A program made the position numbers and the translations under genes. This document shows, piece by piece, positions 22,019 through 31,320 of a stretch of DNA of 41,310 bases. Below the pieces are notes generated by a model, which saw only the letters and a list, made by a program, of their open reading frames with translations, did no database searches and was not told the origin of the DNA. The stretch comes from Alphaproteobacteria bacterium (lineage in GTDB: Bacteria > Pseudomonadota > Alphaproteobacteria > Bin65). How positions within the stretch are numbered: position 1 is the stretch's first letter; every line of letters starts with the position of its first letter. The stretch covers positions 1 to 41,310 of the forward strand of contig JAJFFJ010000016.1 of NCBI GenBank assembly GCA_021776685.1, in the 5' to 3' direction.

Positions 22019-23467
22019 ATGTTTGACAGTCTGACGACCAAACTGGGTGATGTCTTTGACAAGCTGACCCGCCGGGGCGCGCTCCGCGAGGACGATGTCA
22101 ATACCGCCATGCGGGAAGTTCGTGTGGCGCTGCTGGAGGCCGATGTCGCCCTGCCGGTGGTGAAAGACTTCGTTGCCCAGGTCAAGGAACGCGCGCTCGG
22201 ACAGGAAGTGCTGCGCTCGGTCACGCCCGGTCAGCAGGTCATCAAGATCGTCAACGATGCCCTTGTCGATACCCTGGGCCGGGAGGCCGTGCCGATCAAT
22301 CTGGCAGCCGAGCCACCGGCAGTGATTTTGATGGTCGGCCTCCAGGGCTCCGGCAAGACCACCACTTCGGCGAAGATTGGCTACATGCTCCAGGGCCGTG
22401 AGCGGAAGAAGGTCATGCTCGCGTCCCTCGATACGCGCCGCCCCGCCGCCCAGGAGCAGTTGCGCGTACTGGGCGAGCAGGCCGATGTGCCGACCCTGCC
22501 GATTGTTGAAGGGGAACAACCGGTCGCGATCGCCAAGCGGGCGCTCAAGTCCGCCCGCAGCGAAGGCTTTGATGTCCTCATCCTGGACACTGCTGGACGC
22601 CTGCACATCGACCAGGAGTTGATGGACGAGGTCGCGGAGGTCAGCAAAGTGGCCACACCGGTGGAGACCTTGCTGGTGGCCGACGCCATGACCGGCCAGG
22701 ACGCGGTCACCATCGCCAAGGAATTCAACGACAAACTGGGTGTCACCGGCGTTGTGCTTACGCGGGTGGATGGCGACGCGCGTGGTGGCGCGGCGCTGTC
22801 GATGCGTGCGGTGACGGGCCGGCCTATCAAGCTGATGGGCATGGGCGAAAAGTTCGACGCGCTTGAGCCATTCCACCCAGACCGGATCGCCAGCCGCATC
22901 CTGGGCATGGGCGACGTGGTCAGCCTGGTCGAGAAGGCAGCCGAAAATTTTGAACAGGACGAGGCCGAGAAGCTTGCAAAGAAGCTGCAGAAAGGCCGGT
23001 TCGATTTCGAGGATATGCTCACTCAGCTGCGCCAGATGAAAAAGATGGGTGGCCTGGGTGGCCTGATGAATCTGCTGCCGGGCATCGGCAAGATGAAGAA
23101 GCAGTTGGCGGCCGCCAACGTCGACGAATCGATGCTCAACCGCCAGGAGGCGATCATTCTGTCGATGACCCGCCGCGAGCGCGCCAATCCGCAGATCATT
23201 CACGCGTCCCGCAAGAAACGCATTGCCGCCGGCTCCGGCACATCCGTGCAGGAGATCAACAAGCTGATCAAGCAGTGGCAGGAGATGAACAAGGTGATGA
23301 AGCGGATGAAGAAGATGGGCGGCAAGTTCGACCCTTCACAGCTTCCGCCGGAGCTTCGGGCTCAGCTTGAGCAGATGGATGGCGGCGCCCCCGGCGCCGG
23401 CCTGCCGAACATGCCCGGCGGCCTTCCTGGCGGATTGCCGGGGCTCCCCAAAGGATTCAAATCTTAG
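22019..23467 (+). CDS. ffh: Signal recognition particle protein Ffh
   Basis: 482 residues. It binds SRP RNA and signal sequences and, with FtsY, delivers ribosomes to the translocon. N domain [21 protein letters not shown]-loop [39 protein letters not shown] and [14 protein letters not shown]; then a Met-rich M domain ([41 protein letters not shown]). A Gly/Pro-rich C-terminal tail ([20 protein letters not shown]) follows. The frame extends upstream, but the ATG at 22019 matches the family N-terminus. Confidence 0.97.
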   Translation: MFDSLTTKLGDVFDKLTRRGALREDDVNTAMREVRVALLEADVALPVVKDFVAQVKERALGQEVLRSVTPGQQVIKIVNDALVDTLGREAVPINLAAEPPAVILMVGLQGSGKTTTSAKIGYMLQGRERKKVMLASLDTRRPAAQEQLRVLGEQADVPTLPIVEGEQPVAIAKRALKSARSEGFDVLILDTAGRLHIDQELMDEVAEVSKVATPVETLLVADAMTGQDAVTIAKEFNDKLGVTGVVLTRVDGDARGGAALSMRAVTGRPIKLMGMGEKFDALEPFHPDRIASRILGMGDVVSLVEKAAENFEQDEAEKLAKKLQKGRFDFEDMLTQLRQMKKMGGLGGLMNLLPGIGKMKKQLAAANVDESMLNRQEAIILSMTRRERANPQIIHASRKKRIAAGSGTSVQEINKLIKQWQEMNKVMKRMKKMGGKFDPSQLPPELRAQLEQMDGGAPGAGLPNMPGGLPGGLPGLPKGFKS

Positions 23468-23529
23468 AATTCACGAAACCAACGAACCCGCGGCAACCAA
23501 CACCCGCCGCATGCAGGAGAAATCAGAAA

Positions 23530-24108
23530 ATGTCCGTAAAAATTCGCCTGGCCCGAGGTGGCGCCAAAAAACGACCCTTCTACCGGATCGTCGTTGCCGA
23601 CACGCGCATGCCGCGCGACGGCCGCTTTATCGAACGGGTAGGTTCCTACAATCCGATGTTGCCCAAGGAACATCCGGACCGTGTGGTGCTGAAAGAGGAA
23701 CGCATCAAGCATTGGCTGAGCGAAGGTGCTCGCCCATCTGACCGTGTGGCGCGCTTCCTGGGTGACGCTGGCCTGGCCGAGAAGCGCACTTACAACGAGC
23801 AGACCAAACAGCATCTGCCGCGCGCGAAGACGCAGGAGCGTATGCGTGAGGCGGAAGAAAAGGCCAAGGCGGCGGCGGAAGCTGCCGAGTCCGCCGAAGC
23901 CGAAGCCGCGGAAGCACCTGCAGAGGTTACGGCTGAAGAGGCACCGGCTGAAGAAGCTGCTGCGGAAGAGGCCGCCGCTGAGGAAGCCCCTGCCGAGGCC
24001 GCCGCTGCTGAAGAAGCCCCCGCTGAGGAAGCTCCCGCCGAAGAAGCAGCCGCAGAAGAGGCCCCAGCTGCGGACGACAAGGCTGACGACGACAAGAAGG
24101 AAGCCTAG
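23530..24108 (+). CDS. rpsP: 30S ribosomal protein S16 with long Ala/Glu tail
   Basis: 192 residues, about 100 longer than the usual S16. The core (1-85) is typical: [39 protein letters not shown] and [17 protein letters not shown]. From about residue 105 the chain is almost entirely Ala, Glu and Pro ([14 protein letters not shown]), strongly acidic and likely disordered or helical on the ribosome surface. A good SD (AGGAG) precedes the ATG. First gene of the rpsP-rimM-trmD-rplS operon. Such extensions are known in some alphaproteobacteria. Confidence 0.96.
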   Translation: MSVKIRLARGGAKKRPFYRIVVADTRMPRDGRFIERVGSYNPMLPKEHPDRVVLKEERIKHWLSEGARPSDRVARFLGDAGLAEKRTYNEQTKQHLPRAKTQERMREAEEKAKAAAEAAESAEAEAAEAPAEVTAEEAPAEEAAAEEAAAEEAPAEAAAAEEAPAEEAPAEEAAAEEAPAADDKADDDKKEA

Positions 24109-24128
24109 CGGCGCGGACGCGCCGCTAG
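24105..24128 (+). promoter_or_regulatory. Perfect hairpin spanning the rpsP stop and rimM leader
   Basis: CTAGCGGCGC (24105-24114) pairs perfectly with GCGCCGCTAG (24119-24128) around a GGAC tetraloop. The rpsP TAG stop lies in the 5' arm and the 3' arm ends 7 nt before the rimM ATG, over its expected ribosome-binding region. There is no T-tract, so it is not a standard terminator. It could lower rimM translation relative to rpsP or act as an RNA-processing site. Confidence 0.6.
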
Positions 24129-24135
24129 CGGCGAT

Positions 24136-24687
24136 ATGGCCGCAGCCGACCGGCCGGCAGGTTCCTCTGACCCGGGCATCGTCTGTGTGGGCGCTGTCGC
24201 CGGCGCCCACGGCGTGCGCGGCGGCGTGCGGATCAAGCCCTTCACGGATGACCCGGAAAGTGTTGCTGCCTATGGCAAGGTGCGGGACGAGTCGGGCGCC
24301 CGGGTGTTCGACCTTCGCCTCACGGGCAAGGCCAAGGGGGTCGTGTTGGCGAAGTTGTCAGGTGTCGAATCCCGGGAGGCGGCAGAGGCGCTCAAGGGGC
24401 TCAGGCTCTACGTGGAGCGGTCCGTTCTTCCTCCTGCTGATGCCGACGAGTTTTATCACGCGGATCTGATCGGGCTGCCGGTGGAGGATACCGAGGGCCA
24501 ACATTTGGGTGTGGTCCACGCGCTGCATGATTTTGGGGCCGGCGATCTGCTGGAAGTGAAAACGAGCGCGACGAAATTGGTGGTCCTGCCCTTTACCGAG
24601 GCAGTGGTGCCGGTGGTGGACGTGGCGGGTGGCCGGCTGGTGGTGGCGCCGCCGCCAGGGCTGATGGATGACAAAGATGCCGAATAG
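24136..24687 (+). CDS. rimM: 16S rRNA processing protein RimM
   Basis: 183 residues. It assists late 30S assembly by binding S19 near the 16S head. The N-terminal RimM domain reads GAVAGAHGVRGGVRIKPFTDDPES; the PRC-barrel-like C-terminal half includes EFYHADLIGLPV, LGVVHALHDFGAGDLLEV and LPFTEAVVPVVD. It follows rpsP by 27 nt across a perfect hairpin and no clear SD is seen. Confidence 0.96.
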   Translation: MAAADRPAGSSDPGIVCVGAVAGAHGVRGGVRIKPFTDDPESVAAYGKVRDESGARVFDLRLTGKAKGVVLAKLSGVESREAAEALKGLRLYVERSVLPPADADEFYHADLIGLPVEDTEGQHLGVVHALHDFGAGDLLEVKTSATKLVVLPFTEAVVPVVDVAGGRLVVAPPPGLMDDKDAE

Positions 24688-24765
24688 GCGCCCATGTGCT
24701 GACATGAAGTCGCCGGATTGCATGGCTATCGTGGGAAGATATTTCCCACTGCAGGCAGTGTCCGG

Positions 24766-25620
24766 ATGAAACTTTTCCTCCTCCCCCTTACCGTTGTTTC
24801 TTTGGCCTTCGCGACCGGCGGAACCTGGGCGCAGCCCACTTATGGTTGGCGTCAGGGGCAGACGCCGGAATCGGCGGGCAACCGGCTGGTCAACCGGTTC
24901 ACGCCGCCACCCGGTTTTGTTCGCCGCACTGTCAGCCCTGGCAGCTTCGCCCACTGGCTGCGCCATCTGCCGATGAAACCGCCGGGGACGCCGGTGCGTC
25001 TTCACACTGGTCGCCTGAAGGGCAATCAGTCCGTTCACGCGGCTGTGGTAGATATCGATACGGGCAGGCGCGACCTGCAGCAATGCGCGGACGCGGTCAT
25101 CAGGCTGCGCGCAGAATATCTCCATGCCCGCCGCAGCTATGGCGCGATCCGGTTCCATTTCACCAGCGGTGATCTTGCCCGGTTTGACCGGTGGGCCGCA
25201 GGCTGGCGCCCACGTATCCGGGGCAACCGGGTGCGTTGGGTGAAACGGTCGGCGACCGGGTCGGGGCGGGCCTCGTTCCGGCGCTATATGCGCACGGTAT
25301 TCACCTATGCCGGTACTATATCGGTGCGCCGTGAGATGAAGCGCGTGCCGGTATCCGGCATGCGGATCGGTGATGTCTTTGTGGAGGCAGGCTCGCCTGG
25401 TCATGCCGTGCTGGTGGTGGATATGGCCTGGCACCCAAAAACGCGCAAGCGGGTCTTTATGCTTCTTCAGAGCTATATGCCGGCCCAGGACATGCACATT
25501 CTGCGCAATCCTGCGACGGGCGGTGTCTGGTATCCAGCGCGTTTCGGGAAAACACTGACGACGCCGGAATGGCGTTTCAAGACGTCGGACCTCAGGCGGT
25601 TTGGGCCCGGCGGGACATGA
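24766..25620 (+). CDS. Secreted DUF4846-like protein inside the trmD operon
   Basis: 284 residues. The Sec signal peptide [20 protein letters not shown] ends at TWA-QP. Conserved-looking blocks are [83 protein letters not shown] and [17 protein letters not shown] recall this pattern as DUF4846, function unknown. The His in [10 protein letters not shown] and the Cys of QQCADAV are candidates for conserved functional residues. The ATG at 24766 begins the signal peptide. The stop overlaps the trmD ATG by 4 nt, so trmD translation is probably coupled to it. A secreted protein here is unusual. Confidence 0.85.
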   Translation: MKLFLLPLTVVSLAFATGGTWAQPTYGWRQGQTPESAGNRLVNRFTPPPGFVRRTVSPGSFAHWLRHLPMKPPGTPVRLHTGRLKGNQSVHAAVVDIDTGRRDLQQCADAVIRLRAEYLHARRSYGAIRFHFTSGDLARFDRWAAGWRPRIRGNRVRWVKRSATGSGRASFRRYMRTVFTYAGTISVRREMKRVPVSGMRIGDVFVEAGSPGHAVLVVDMAWHPKTRKRVFMLLQSYMPAQDMHILRNPATGGVWYPARFGKTLTTPEWRFKTSDLRRFGPGGT

Positions 25621-26348
25621 CCAGCAGCCCTGACACCCCCTGGCATGCATCGGTGGTGACGATTTTCCCGGAAATGTTCCCGGGTCCGCTGGCGCACTCC
25701 CTGTCCGGCAAGGCGATGGATGCGCGCATTTGGACCCTCGAAACGGTGGACATTCGGGATTTTGCGCGCGATAAACACGCCACAGTCGATGACACGCCAT
25801 TCGGCGGTGGGCCGGGTATGGTTATGCGGCCAGATGTTGTCGATGATGCGCTTCGATCTGTCTTGGACGGCCGCCCGGCGATATTTCTGTCGCCGCGAGG
25901 CCGACCGTTTGATCAGGCGCTGGCGAGGGAAATGGCTGACGCGGCAGGTGTGGTCCTGTTAGCTGGCAGGTATGAGGGCATCGACCAACGCGTGATTGAC
26001 ACGCACCGGGAAGAGCACGGATTGACCGAAGTCAGTCTGGGCGATTTTGTTCTCTCCGGCGGCGAAGTGGCCGCGATGGCCCTGCTGGATGCCTGCGTTC
26101 GTTTGCTGCCCGGTGTTGCCGGTAATGCGGCGTCGCTGGACGAAGAAAGTTTTTCGCGGGGCCTCCTGGAGTACCCGCAATATACCCGGCCACAGGGATG
26201 GCAGGGGCGGGAGGTGCCGGAAGTTTTGCTTTCCGGACACCATGAGAAAATACGGGCCTGGCGCCAAGCCCAGGCAGAGGAACTGACCCGGCAGAGGCGC
26301 CCAGACCTGTGGCGCAGCTGGGAAAAAGCCGAAGGACAGGACAGATGA
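25617..26348 (+). CDS. trmD: tRNA (guanine37-N1)-methyltransferase TrmD
   Basis: 243 residues; a SPOUT-fold enzyme methylating G37 of tRNAs to prevent +1 frameshifting. Motifs are [55 protein letters not shown] and [15 protein letters not shown] (trefoil knot), then [25 protein letters not shown]. The start [10 protein letters not shown] overlaps the preceding DUF4846 stop by 4 nt, and its stop overlaps the rplS start by 4 nt. Confidence 0.97.
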   Translation: MTSSPDTPWHASVVTIFPEMFPGPLAHSLSGKAMDARIWTLETVDIRDFARDKHATVDDTPFGGGPGMVMRPDVVDDALRSVLDGRPAIFLSPRGRPFDQALAREMADAAGVVLLAGRYEGIDQRVIDTHREEHGLTEVSLGDFVLSGGEVAAMALLDACVRLLPGVAGNAASLDEESFSRGLLEYPQYTRPQGWQGREVPEVLLSGHHEKIRAWRQAQAEELTRQRRPDLWRSWEKAEGQDR

Positions 26349-26857
26349 ATATCATTCAGGAGATCGAGCGCGAACAGCTCGAACAGCTCGTTGCCAAGCG
26401 GCCGGTGCCGGAATTTGGACCTGGCGATACGCTGAGGGTCAACGTCCGGGTGATCGAAGGCAACCGCGAACGGGTTCAGGCGTTTGAGGGCGTGTGCATC
26501 GGCAAGAAGAATGCCGGTATCAACAGCGCTTTCACCGTCCGTAAGATCTCATACGGAGAAGGCGTCGAGCGTGTCTTCCCGATCTACACCCCCAAGATCG
26601 AGTCGATCGAGGTGGTGCGTCGGGGCGATGTGCGCCGAGCCAAACTTTACTATCTGCGAGGGCGCACCGGTAAGGCCGCGCGTATCGCGGAAAAGGTGGT
26701 TCATCGCCGGGAAGATGACGCCAAGCCGGAGAGCAAGACTGCCAAGCGCAAAGGGGCGCGGGCTGCCAAGATGGCTGCCAAGGCCGAGCGCAATCAGAAG
26801 CCCGCCGAACCAGCGGCGGCGCCTGAGGTCGAAACCGAGGCCAAGTCCGAGGAATAG
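26345..26857 (+). CDS. rplS: 50S ribosomal protein L19 with charged tail
   Basis: 170 residues against about 115 usual. The core contains [44 protein letters not shown] and [31 protein letters not shown]. The tail (about 117-170) is first Lys/Arg-rich ([20 protein letters not shown]), then Ala/Glu/Pro. It overlaps trmD by 4 nt (ATGA) with AAGGACAGGACAG directly upstream as a strong SD, which would allow higher translation than trmD. Confidence 0.96.
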   Translation: MNIIQEIEREQLEQLVAKRPVPEFGPGDTLRVNVRVIEGNRERVQAFEGVCIGKKNAGINSAFTVRKISYGEGVERVFPIYTPKIESIEVVRRGDVRRAKLYYLRGRTGKAARIAEKVVHRREDDAKPESKTAKRKGARAAKMAAKAERNQKPAEPAAAPEVETEAKSEE

Positions 26858-26927
26858 GGCGACGCGCCGGCGGGCGTTTCACTTACGGCCGCCACTCAAA
26901 ATTGGATTTGCTTAGCGGGAGGCCGCC

Positions 26928-28337
26928 ATGTCCCAGCCAAAAACCCTGTTCGACAAGATCTGGGATAGCCACCTTGTCGCTCAGGAAAATGACGACACCT
27001 GCCTGATCTATATCGACCGCCACCTGATCCACGAGATTACAAGCGCTCAGGCGTTTGGCGGGTTGCACGAGAGTGGTCGTCAGGTGCGGCGGCCGGATCT
27101 GACACTGGCTGTGCCGGATCACAACGTCCCGACCGACCTGGGCCGCGGCATGATCGTTGATGACGAAGAGGCGCAGATTCAGATCGACCTGCTGCGCAAA
27201 TATGCGACCGAAGCAGGCATTCAGTTTTTTGACATCAACGACATACGCCAGGGCATTGTCCACATCATCGGCCCCGAGCAAGGGTTCACGCTGCCCGGGA
27301 CGACCGTTGTCTGCGGCGACAGCCACACGGCGACCCACGGCGCGTTTGGCGCGCTTGCATTTGGCATCGGCACGTCTGAGGTGGAGCATGTGCTGGCCAC
27401 ACAGACGCTGATCCAGAAACAGCTCAAAAACATGCGCATCGAAGTGGACGGCTCACTGTCCAACGGCGTCACGGCCAAGGACATGATCCTGGCCATTATC
27501 GGCCATATCGGGACAGCCGGAGGGACCGGCCACGTGATCGAATATACCGGCCAGGCCGTGCGCGACCTGTCGATGGAATCGCGGATGACCGTCTGTAACA
27601 TGTCGATCGAGGCGGGCGCCCGTGCCGGCATGATCGCGCCGGACGAGACGACGTTCGAGTATCTCAAAGGCCGGCCGATGTCCCCAAAGGCCGGCGCCTG
27701 GGAACAGGCAGTGGAATACTGGAAGGGCCTGCCGTCGGACGCGGACGCGGTCTACGACAAAGAAGCCAAATTGAGTGGTGGTGATATCCCACCCCAGGTG
27801 ACTTGGGGCACCAGCCCGCAGGAAGTGCTGCCGGTGGATGGATCAATCCCGCGGCCAGATGATGCCGAGTCCGACAGCCAGCGGGAAGCCTGGACCCGCA
27901 TGTACGACTATATGAACGTGGAGCCGGGCCAGAAGCTGACCGACATCAAGGTCGATCATGTCTTCATCGGCTCCTGCACCAATGGCCGGATCGAGGATAT
28001 GCGGAGCGCCGCTTCGGTCGCCAAAGGCCGCAAGGTGGCCGATGGCGTGCGTGCGATGATCGTGCCTGGTTCCGGCCTGGTCAAAGAGCAGGCCGAGCAG
28101 GAAGGCCTCGACAAGATCTTCACCGAAGCCGGTTTCGACTGGCGTGCGCCGGGTTGCTCCATGTGCCTGGCGATGAATGCAGACAAGGTGCCCCATGGCG
28201 AGCGCTGCGCCAGCACGTCGAATCGCAACTTCGAAGGCCGCCAGGGGCGTGGTGCGCAAACTCACCTTGTGAGCCCCGGAATGGCTGCTGCTGCTGCGAT
28301 TGCAGGACATCTGGCGGACGTCCGCGACTTCCAGTAA
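26928..28337 (+). CDS. leuC: 3-isopropylmalate dehydratase large subunit
   Basis: 469 residues, full length for LeuC. With LeuD it isomerises 2- to 3-isopropylmalate in leucine synthesis. 4Fe-4S cysteines are in [13 protein letters not shown] and [29 protein letters not shown] and [20 protein letters not shown] are diagnostic. A good SD (GGGAGG) precedes the ATG. leuD is not adjacent but about 1.9 kb downstream. Confidence 0.98.
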   Translation: MSQPKTLFDKIWDSHLVAQENDDTCLIYIDRHLIHEITSAQAFGGLHESGRQVRRPDLTLAVPDHNVPTDLGRGMIVDDEEAQIQIDLLRKYATEAGIQFFDINDIRQGIVHIIGPEQGFTLPGTTVVCGDSHTATHGAFGALAFGIGTSEVEHVLATQTLIQKQLKNMRIEVDGSLSNGVTAKDMILAIIGHIGTAGGTGHVIEYTGQAVRDLSMESRMTVCNMSIEAGARAGMIAPDETTFEYLKGRPMSPKAGAWEQAVEYWKGLPSDADAVYDKEAKLSGGDIPPQVTWGTSPQEVLPVDGSIPRPDDAESDSQREAWTRMYDYMNVEPGQKLTDIKVDHVFIGSCTNGRIEDMRSAASVAKGRKVADGVRAMIVPGSGLVKEQAEQEGLDKIFTEAGFDWRAPGCSMCLAMNADKVPHGERCASTSNRNFEGRQGRGAQTHLVSPGMAAAAAIAGHLADVRDFQ

Positions 28338-28418
28338 ACTCTCCGCCGTCAAAGCAGTGCGACATGCGCTGTCCGGTCTCTTCAGGCCGGTTGTTCAACT
28401 TGGCTTGAGGGGAGTGTT

Positions 28419-28931
28419 ATGACTTATCCGCAATGGTGGGAACGGCTGGTTGCCGCCGTCATCGATGGCATTATTCTTGGTGTCGTATATTTCATCATCG
28501 AAGCGATTTTCAGATCGATCGCAGTGTCAATGATCATGAGCGGCAGCATTTTCGTAGGCCAACTCGTGATGGCCATCTCCGTGCTGATCTATATTGCCAT
28601 TGTTGTGGCGTATAAGGCCTTCTTTGAAGGCGGAAATTGGCAAGCGACACCCGGTAAGATGGTGTTCGGCCTGAAGGTAATGGCCGAAGGCGGCGGCAAG
28701 GCTGATCTCAAGTCGGTCGTGATGCGCACGTGGCCATGGTGGCTTAACATCGTTGTCGCCTTAGCGTGGCTCATTTCGCTCACCCTGGCAGGTACTCTGT
28801 ACTTCGTCATTATGGTGGTCATGATCGTCGTCGCAGCGAGCTTCTTCATGGCGCCGCTCGGACGGTGTATTCACGATCAGACTGCTAATCTTCACGTCGG
28901 CAAGGCGGGCAAGGGCATGTTTGGTGGCTAA
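28419..28931 (+). CDS. RDD-family membrane protein
   Basis: 170 residues with three to four hydrophobic segments. YPQWWERLVAAVIDGIILGVVYF carries the Arg and Asp of the RDD signature. NWQATPGKMVFGLKVMAEGG, in the loop before the next helix, is the second conserved block. RDD proteins are small inner-membrane proteins; some are implicated in ion transport. It is followed by a strong terminator. Confidence 0.88.
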   Translation: MTYPQWWERLVAAVIDGIILGVVYFIIEAIFRSIAVSMIMSGSIFVGQLVMAISVLIYIAIVVAYKAFFEGGNWQATPGKMVFGLKVMAEGGGKADLKSVVMRTWPWWLNIVVALAWLISLTLAGTLYFVIMVVMIVVAASFFMAPLGRCIHDQTANLHVGKAGKGMFGG

Positions 28932-28953
28932 CACCGTCTAAACCATCACAAAG

Positions 28954-28990
28954 AAAACGGCCCGGTGTCTTCTGACGCCGGGCCGTTTTT
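28954..28990. terminator. Bidirectional intrinsic terminator
   Basis: AAAACGGCCCGG (28954-28965) pairs perfectly with CCGGGCCGTTTT (28978-28989), a 12-bp stem with a 12-nt loop, followed by TT. A and T tracts on opposite sides suit both the RDD gene and the convergent membrane-protein gene. Confidence 0.9.
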
Positions 28991-29010
28991 TGTTGCCAAT
29001 TTTCTGCGGA

Positions 29011-29997
29011 TTAACGGTCTACCTGCGTGGCGTCGTCCGATGGCCCCTTGGGCGCCTCTGCCTTAGGTGCTGGCTTGGGTGCTGGCTTCGGCGCCGGTTG
29101 AGGTGCCGGCTGGGCGGCCGGCTTTGCGGCTGGTTTGGGGGCTGCCTGACCGCCACCCGCCGAGCCGCCAGCAGGCGCTGCGTCCATTGAGGCGAATTCC
29201 TGCTTGTCAGCGGCGCCAAGCGTCAGGATCGAGCGAATCACGTCGATGCCGATATAAAACAGCAGAAAAAGGACATAGCCCAATACCGGCGACAGCGCGG
29301 CAATGGCGTACCAATAGAGCGCGTTCATCACACCGCCGACCGCCCGGCCGGGATCGGCCACCGACTGGATCAGCAGGACGAATGACATGATGCCTGCGAC
29401 GACGATGAAGATGCCGAAGAACAGCGGCACCGCCTTGTAGAGCGCCTTAAGCGCAAAGGTCAGGATGCCGATGGCTTCCTGACCAATGGAAGCTTCAGGC
29501 GAGTGCCGCACATTCACCCGCCCCGGATTGAGCGCCAGAATGCCGATATAGAGCGCAAGCGCGGTCTGGCCGACGAGCTCCAGCGTGCTGTAGTTGCCGG
29601 CGATGGCGTCGATGATGCCGAGCACCAGCGTTACCGGGATGCCGATGACGCCAACTAGAATTAGAAGCACGGCCACCACATTCAGAAAATTCTCTGACCG
29701 GATGGCGGTGGGGGTCGAGGCGATCAGTCGTTCGTTGGTGTCCAGGAGTTTGATTGCCACCCAGTGCAACAGGATGCCAATGGGCAACACGGCGATCGCA
29801 TAGAGGATTAGTTCCATGTTTCCCGCCCGTGCACCCAGGATCAGCATGCCCAGAAACAACAGGATGGTCACCACATACAGCCCCCAGCCGCCGACCATGA
29901 CGGCGACGCTGTCGGTGCGGTTGATCACTTTTTCGCCCAGAAGGGCACGGCATAAATCCAGGACCTTGTCGATGATCCAGACAGTGGGATAGGTCAT
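29011..29997 (-). CDS. Polytopic membrane protein with Pro/Ala/Lys-rich tail
   Basis: 328 residues, not recognised as a named family. About six to seven hydrophobic segments (about 30-245) end in YVLFLLFYIGIDVIRSILTLG. The last 50 residues are a low-complexity tail of Pro-Ala-Lys repeats (PAPQPAPKPAPKPAPK), resembling the rigid periplasm-spanning stalk of TonB-type proteins or a disordered linker. The start MTYPTVWIIDK is preferred because GAGAGAAG lies just upstream; the frame continues further without similarity. It starts divergently from leuD with 221 nt between. Its role is unknown. Confidence 0.75.
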   Translation of the reverse strand: MTYPTVWIIDKVLDLCRALLGEKVINRTDSVAVMVGGWGLYVVTILLFLGMLILGARAGNMELILYAIAVLPIGILLHWVAIKLLDTNERLIASTPTAIRSENFLNVVAVLLILVGVIGIPVTLVLGIIDAIAGNYSTLELVGQTALALYIGILALNPGRVNVRHSPEASIGQEAIGILTFALKALYKAVPLFFGIFIVVAGIMSFVLLIQSVADPGRAVGGVMNALYWYAIAALSPVLGYVLFLLFYIGIDVIRSILTLGAADKQEFASMDAAPAGGSAGGGQAAPKPAAKPAAQPAPQPAPKPAPKPAPKAEAPKGPSDDATQVDR

Positions 29998-30218
29998 CGT
30001 TTCTTCTCTCGTTTGCCAAAGCGCAGACCTCCGGTAGCGTTGATGCCACAAGAAGCGGCGAAAGTGTGCCACACGCGACTGAAGATTCAATGCCGGGCTA
30101 TGGTTAGGGCGGCGATATGGCGGTTGGCGATGTGGAATGCGTGTGTTACCACCCCTCCATCGCGGGATGAATGGGCGGTTTTCGCCCGGTTTCCCCCGGA
30201 TTTTTGCGGATTTGAAGC

Positions 30219-30827
30219 ATGGACAAGTTCACAACGCTGAGCGGCATTGCCGCCCCGCTGCCGATGGTCAATGTCGACACCGACGCCATCATTCCCAAGC
30301 AGTATCTCAAGACCGTCAAGCGCACCGGCCTTAAGGTGGGTCTGTTCCACGAGTTGCGCACCGACAAGGATGGCAAGGTCACGGGTGATTTCATTCTCGA
30401 CCAGCCCGCGTGGGAGAATGCAGAGATCCTGGTGGCCGGCGAGAATTTTGGCTGCGGCAGCTCACGCGAACATGCGCCTTGGGCGCTGCTGGATTTTGGC
30501 ATCCGCTGCATCATCGCGCCGAGCTTTGCCGATATCTTCTTCAACAACTGCTTCAAGAACGGCGTCCTGCCGATCGTCCTGCCGCAAGAGATCGTGGATG
30601 AATTGATGGACGACGCGCAAAAGGGCGCCAACGCGCGCCTGAGCATCGATCTCGAGGCGCAGGAGATCACCCGTCCGGACGGGCAAAAGATCAGTTTTGA
30701 CGTCGATCCTTTCCGCAAACATTGCCTTTTGAATGGTCTCGACGACATCGGCCTGACCATGCAAAAGGATGCGGCTATCGCGGACTATGAAACCCGCCGC
30801 AAACAGGAAGCACCCTGGGCGGTCTGA
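30219..30827 (+). CDS. leuD: 3-isopropylmalate dehydratase small subunit
   Basis: 202 residues. Family signatures are [40 protein letters not shown] and [18 protein letters not shown]. Forms the isopropylmalate isomerase with LeuC. The ATG at 30219 follows TTGAAGC and a small hairpin (GGGCG/CGCCC, 30173-30187) but no strong SD. Confidence 0.97.
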   Translation: MDKFTTLSGIAAPLPMVNVDTDAIIPKQYLKTVKRTGLKVGLFHELRTDKDGKVTGDFILDQPAWENAEILVAGENFGCGSSREHAPWALLDFGIRCIIAPSFADIFFNNCFKNGVLPIVLPQEIVDELMDDAQKGANARLSIDLEAQEITRPDGQKISFDVDPFRKHCLLNGLDDIGLTMQKDAAIADYETRRKQEAPWAV

Positions 30828-30839
30828 GCTGTCTCTCGC

Positions 30840-31196
30840 TTAGGGGCGCGGCTGGTAGGTGAAAAACTGCCAGCGGCCGTCGGCCTTGGCCCAAACCGCC
30901 AGATAGTCATAGTCGAGCGTACGGTCGTTGCCGTTCCGCGTCACGTCGGCATCGATATGACCGAACAGCACCGCTGTGTCGCCCAAGATATGCACCTCCG
31001 GCACGTGGGGCCGAACCTCGCGGTAGACCATGCTGCCCTGACGCATCTGTGCGAGGTAAGCGTCCTTTGCGTCCCGGTCGCCGGTGGAATGCAGATAGAG
31101 CAATTTTTCTGACAACAATCCGTCGAGCGCGTCGATGTCGTTGCGGCCCATAGCCTCCAGGCGCTGGTGCTCAAGCGCCTTGATTTCGTCTTCCAT
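30840..31196 (-). CDS. NTF2-like/SnoaL-type (DUF4440) protein
   Basis: 118 residues, cystatin-like cone fold expected. MEDEIKALEHQRLEAMGRNDIDALDGLLSEKLLYLHSTG and the C-terminal DYLAVWAKADGRWQFFTYQPRP match the pattern of DUF4440/SnoaL-like proteins, which include ketosteroid-isomerase-like enzymes and binding proteins of unknown substrate. It lies between leuD and leuB on the opposite strand, with 12 nt separating its stop from the leuD stop. Confidence 0.85.
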   Translation of the reverse strand: MEDEIKALEHQRLEAMGRNDIDALDGLLSEKLLYLHSTGDRDAKDAYLAQMRQGSMVYREVRPHVPEVHILGDTAVLFGHIDADVTRNGNDRTLDYDYLAVWAKADGRWQFFTYQPRP

Positions 31197-31320
31197 GCTG
31201 TCCTGCCTCCACGTTTGATTCCGAGTCCATTATGTCGCCGCGGGGCCGCCCTGTCTTGCCTGGCGCGCGCCGATGGGGGAAGACTGCGCGCAATTCTGGG
31301 AGAGAGGAACGGAAAATATC

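Noticed and set aside
21896-23203. 435-residue minus-strand frame opposite ffh
   Set aside because: Ffh P-loop and M domain are on the plus strand; the shadow has His/Gln-rich non-protein composition.
24358-25800. 480-residue minus-strand frame opposite rimM/DUF4846/trmD
   Set aside because: Covers three real plus-strand genes with overlapping starts and stops; no recognisable domain.
26858-26900. Possible terminator after rplS
   Set aside because: Only a short bulged stem (ACGC/GCGT) with three Ts; too weak to call.
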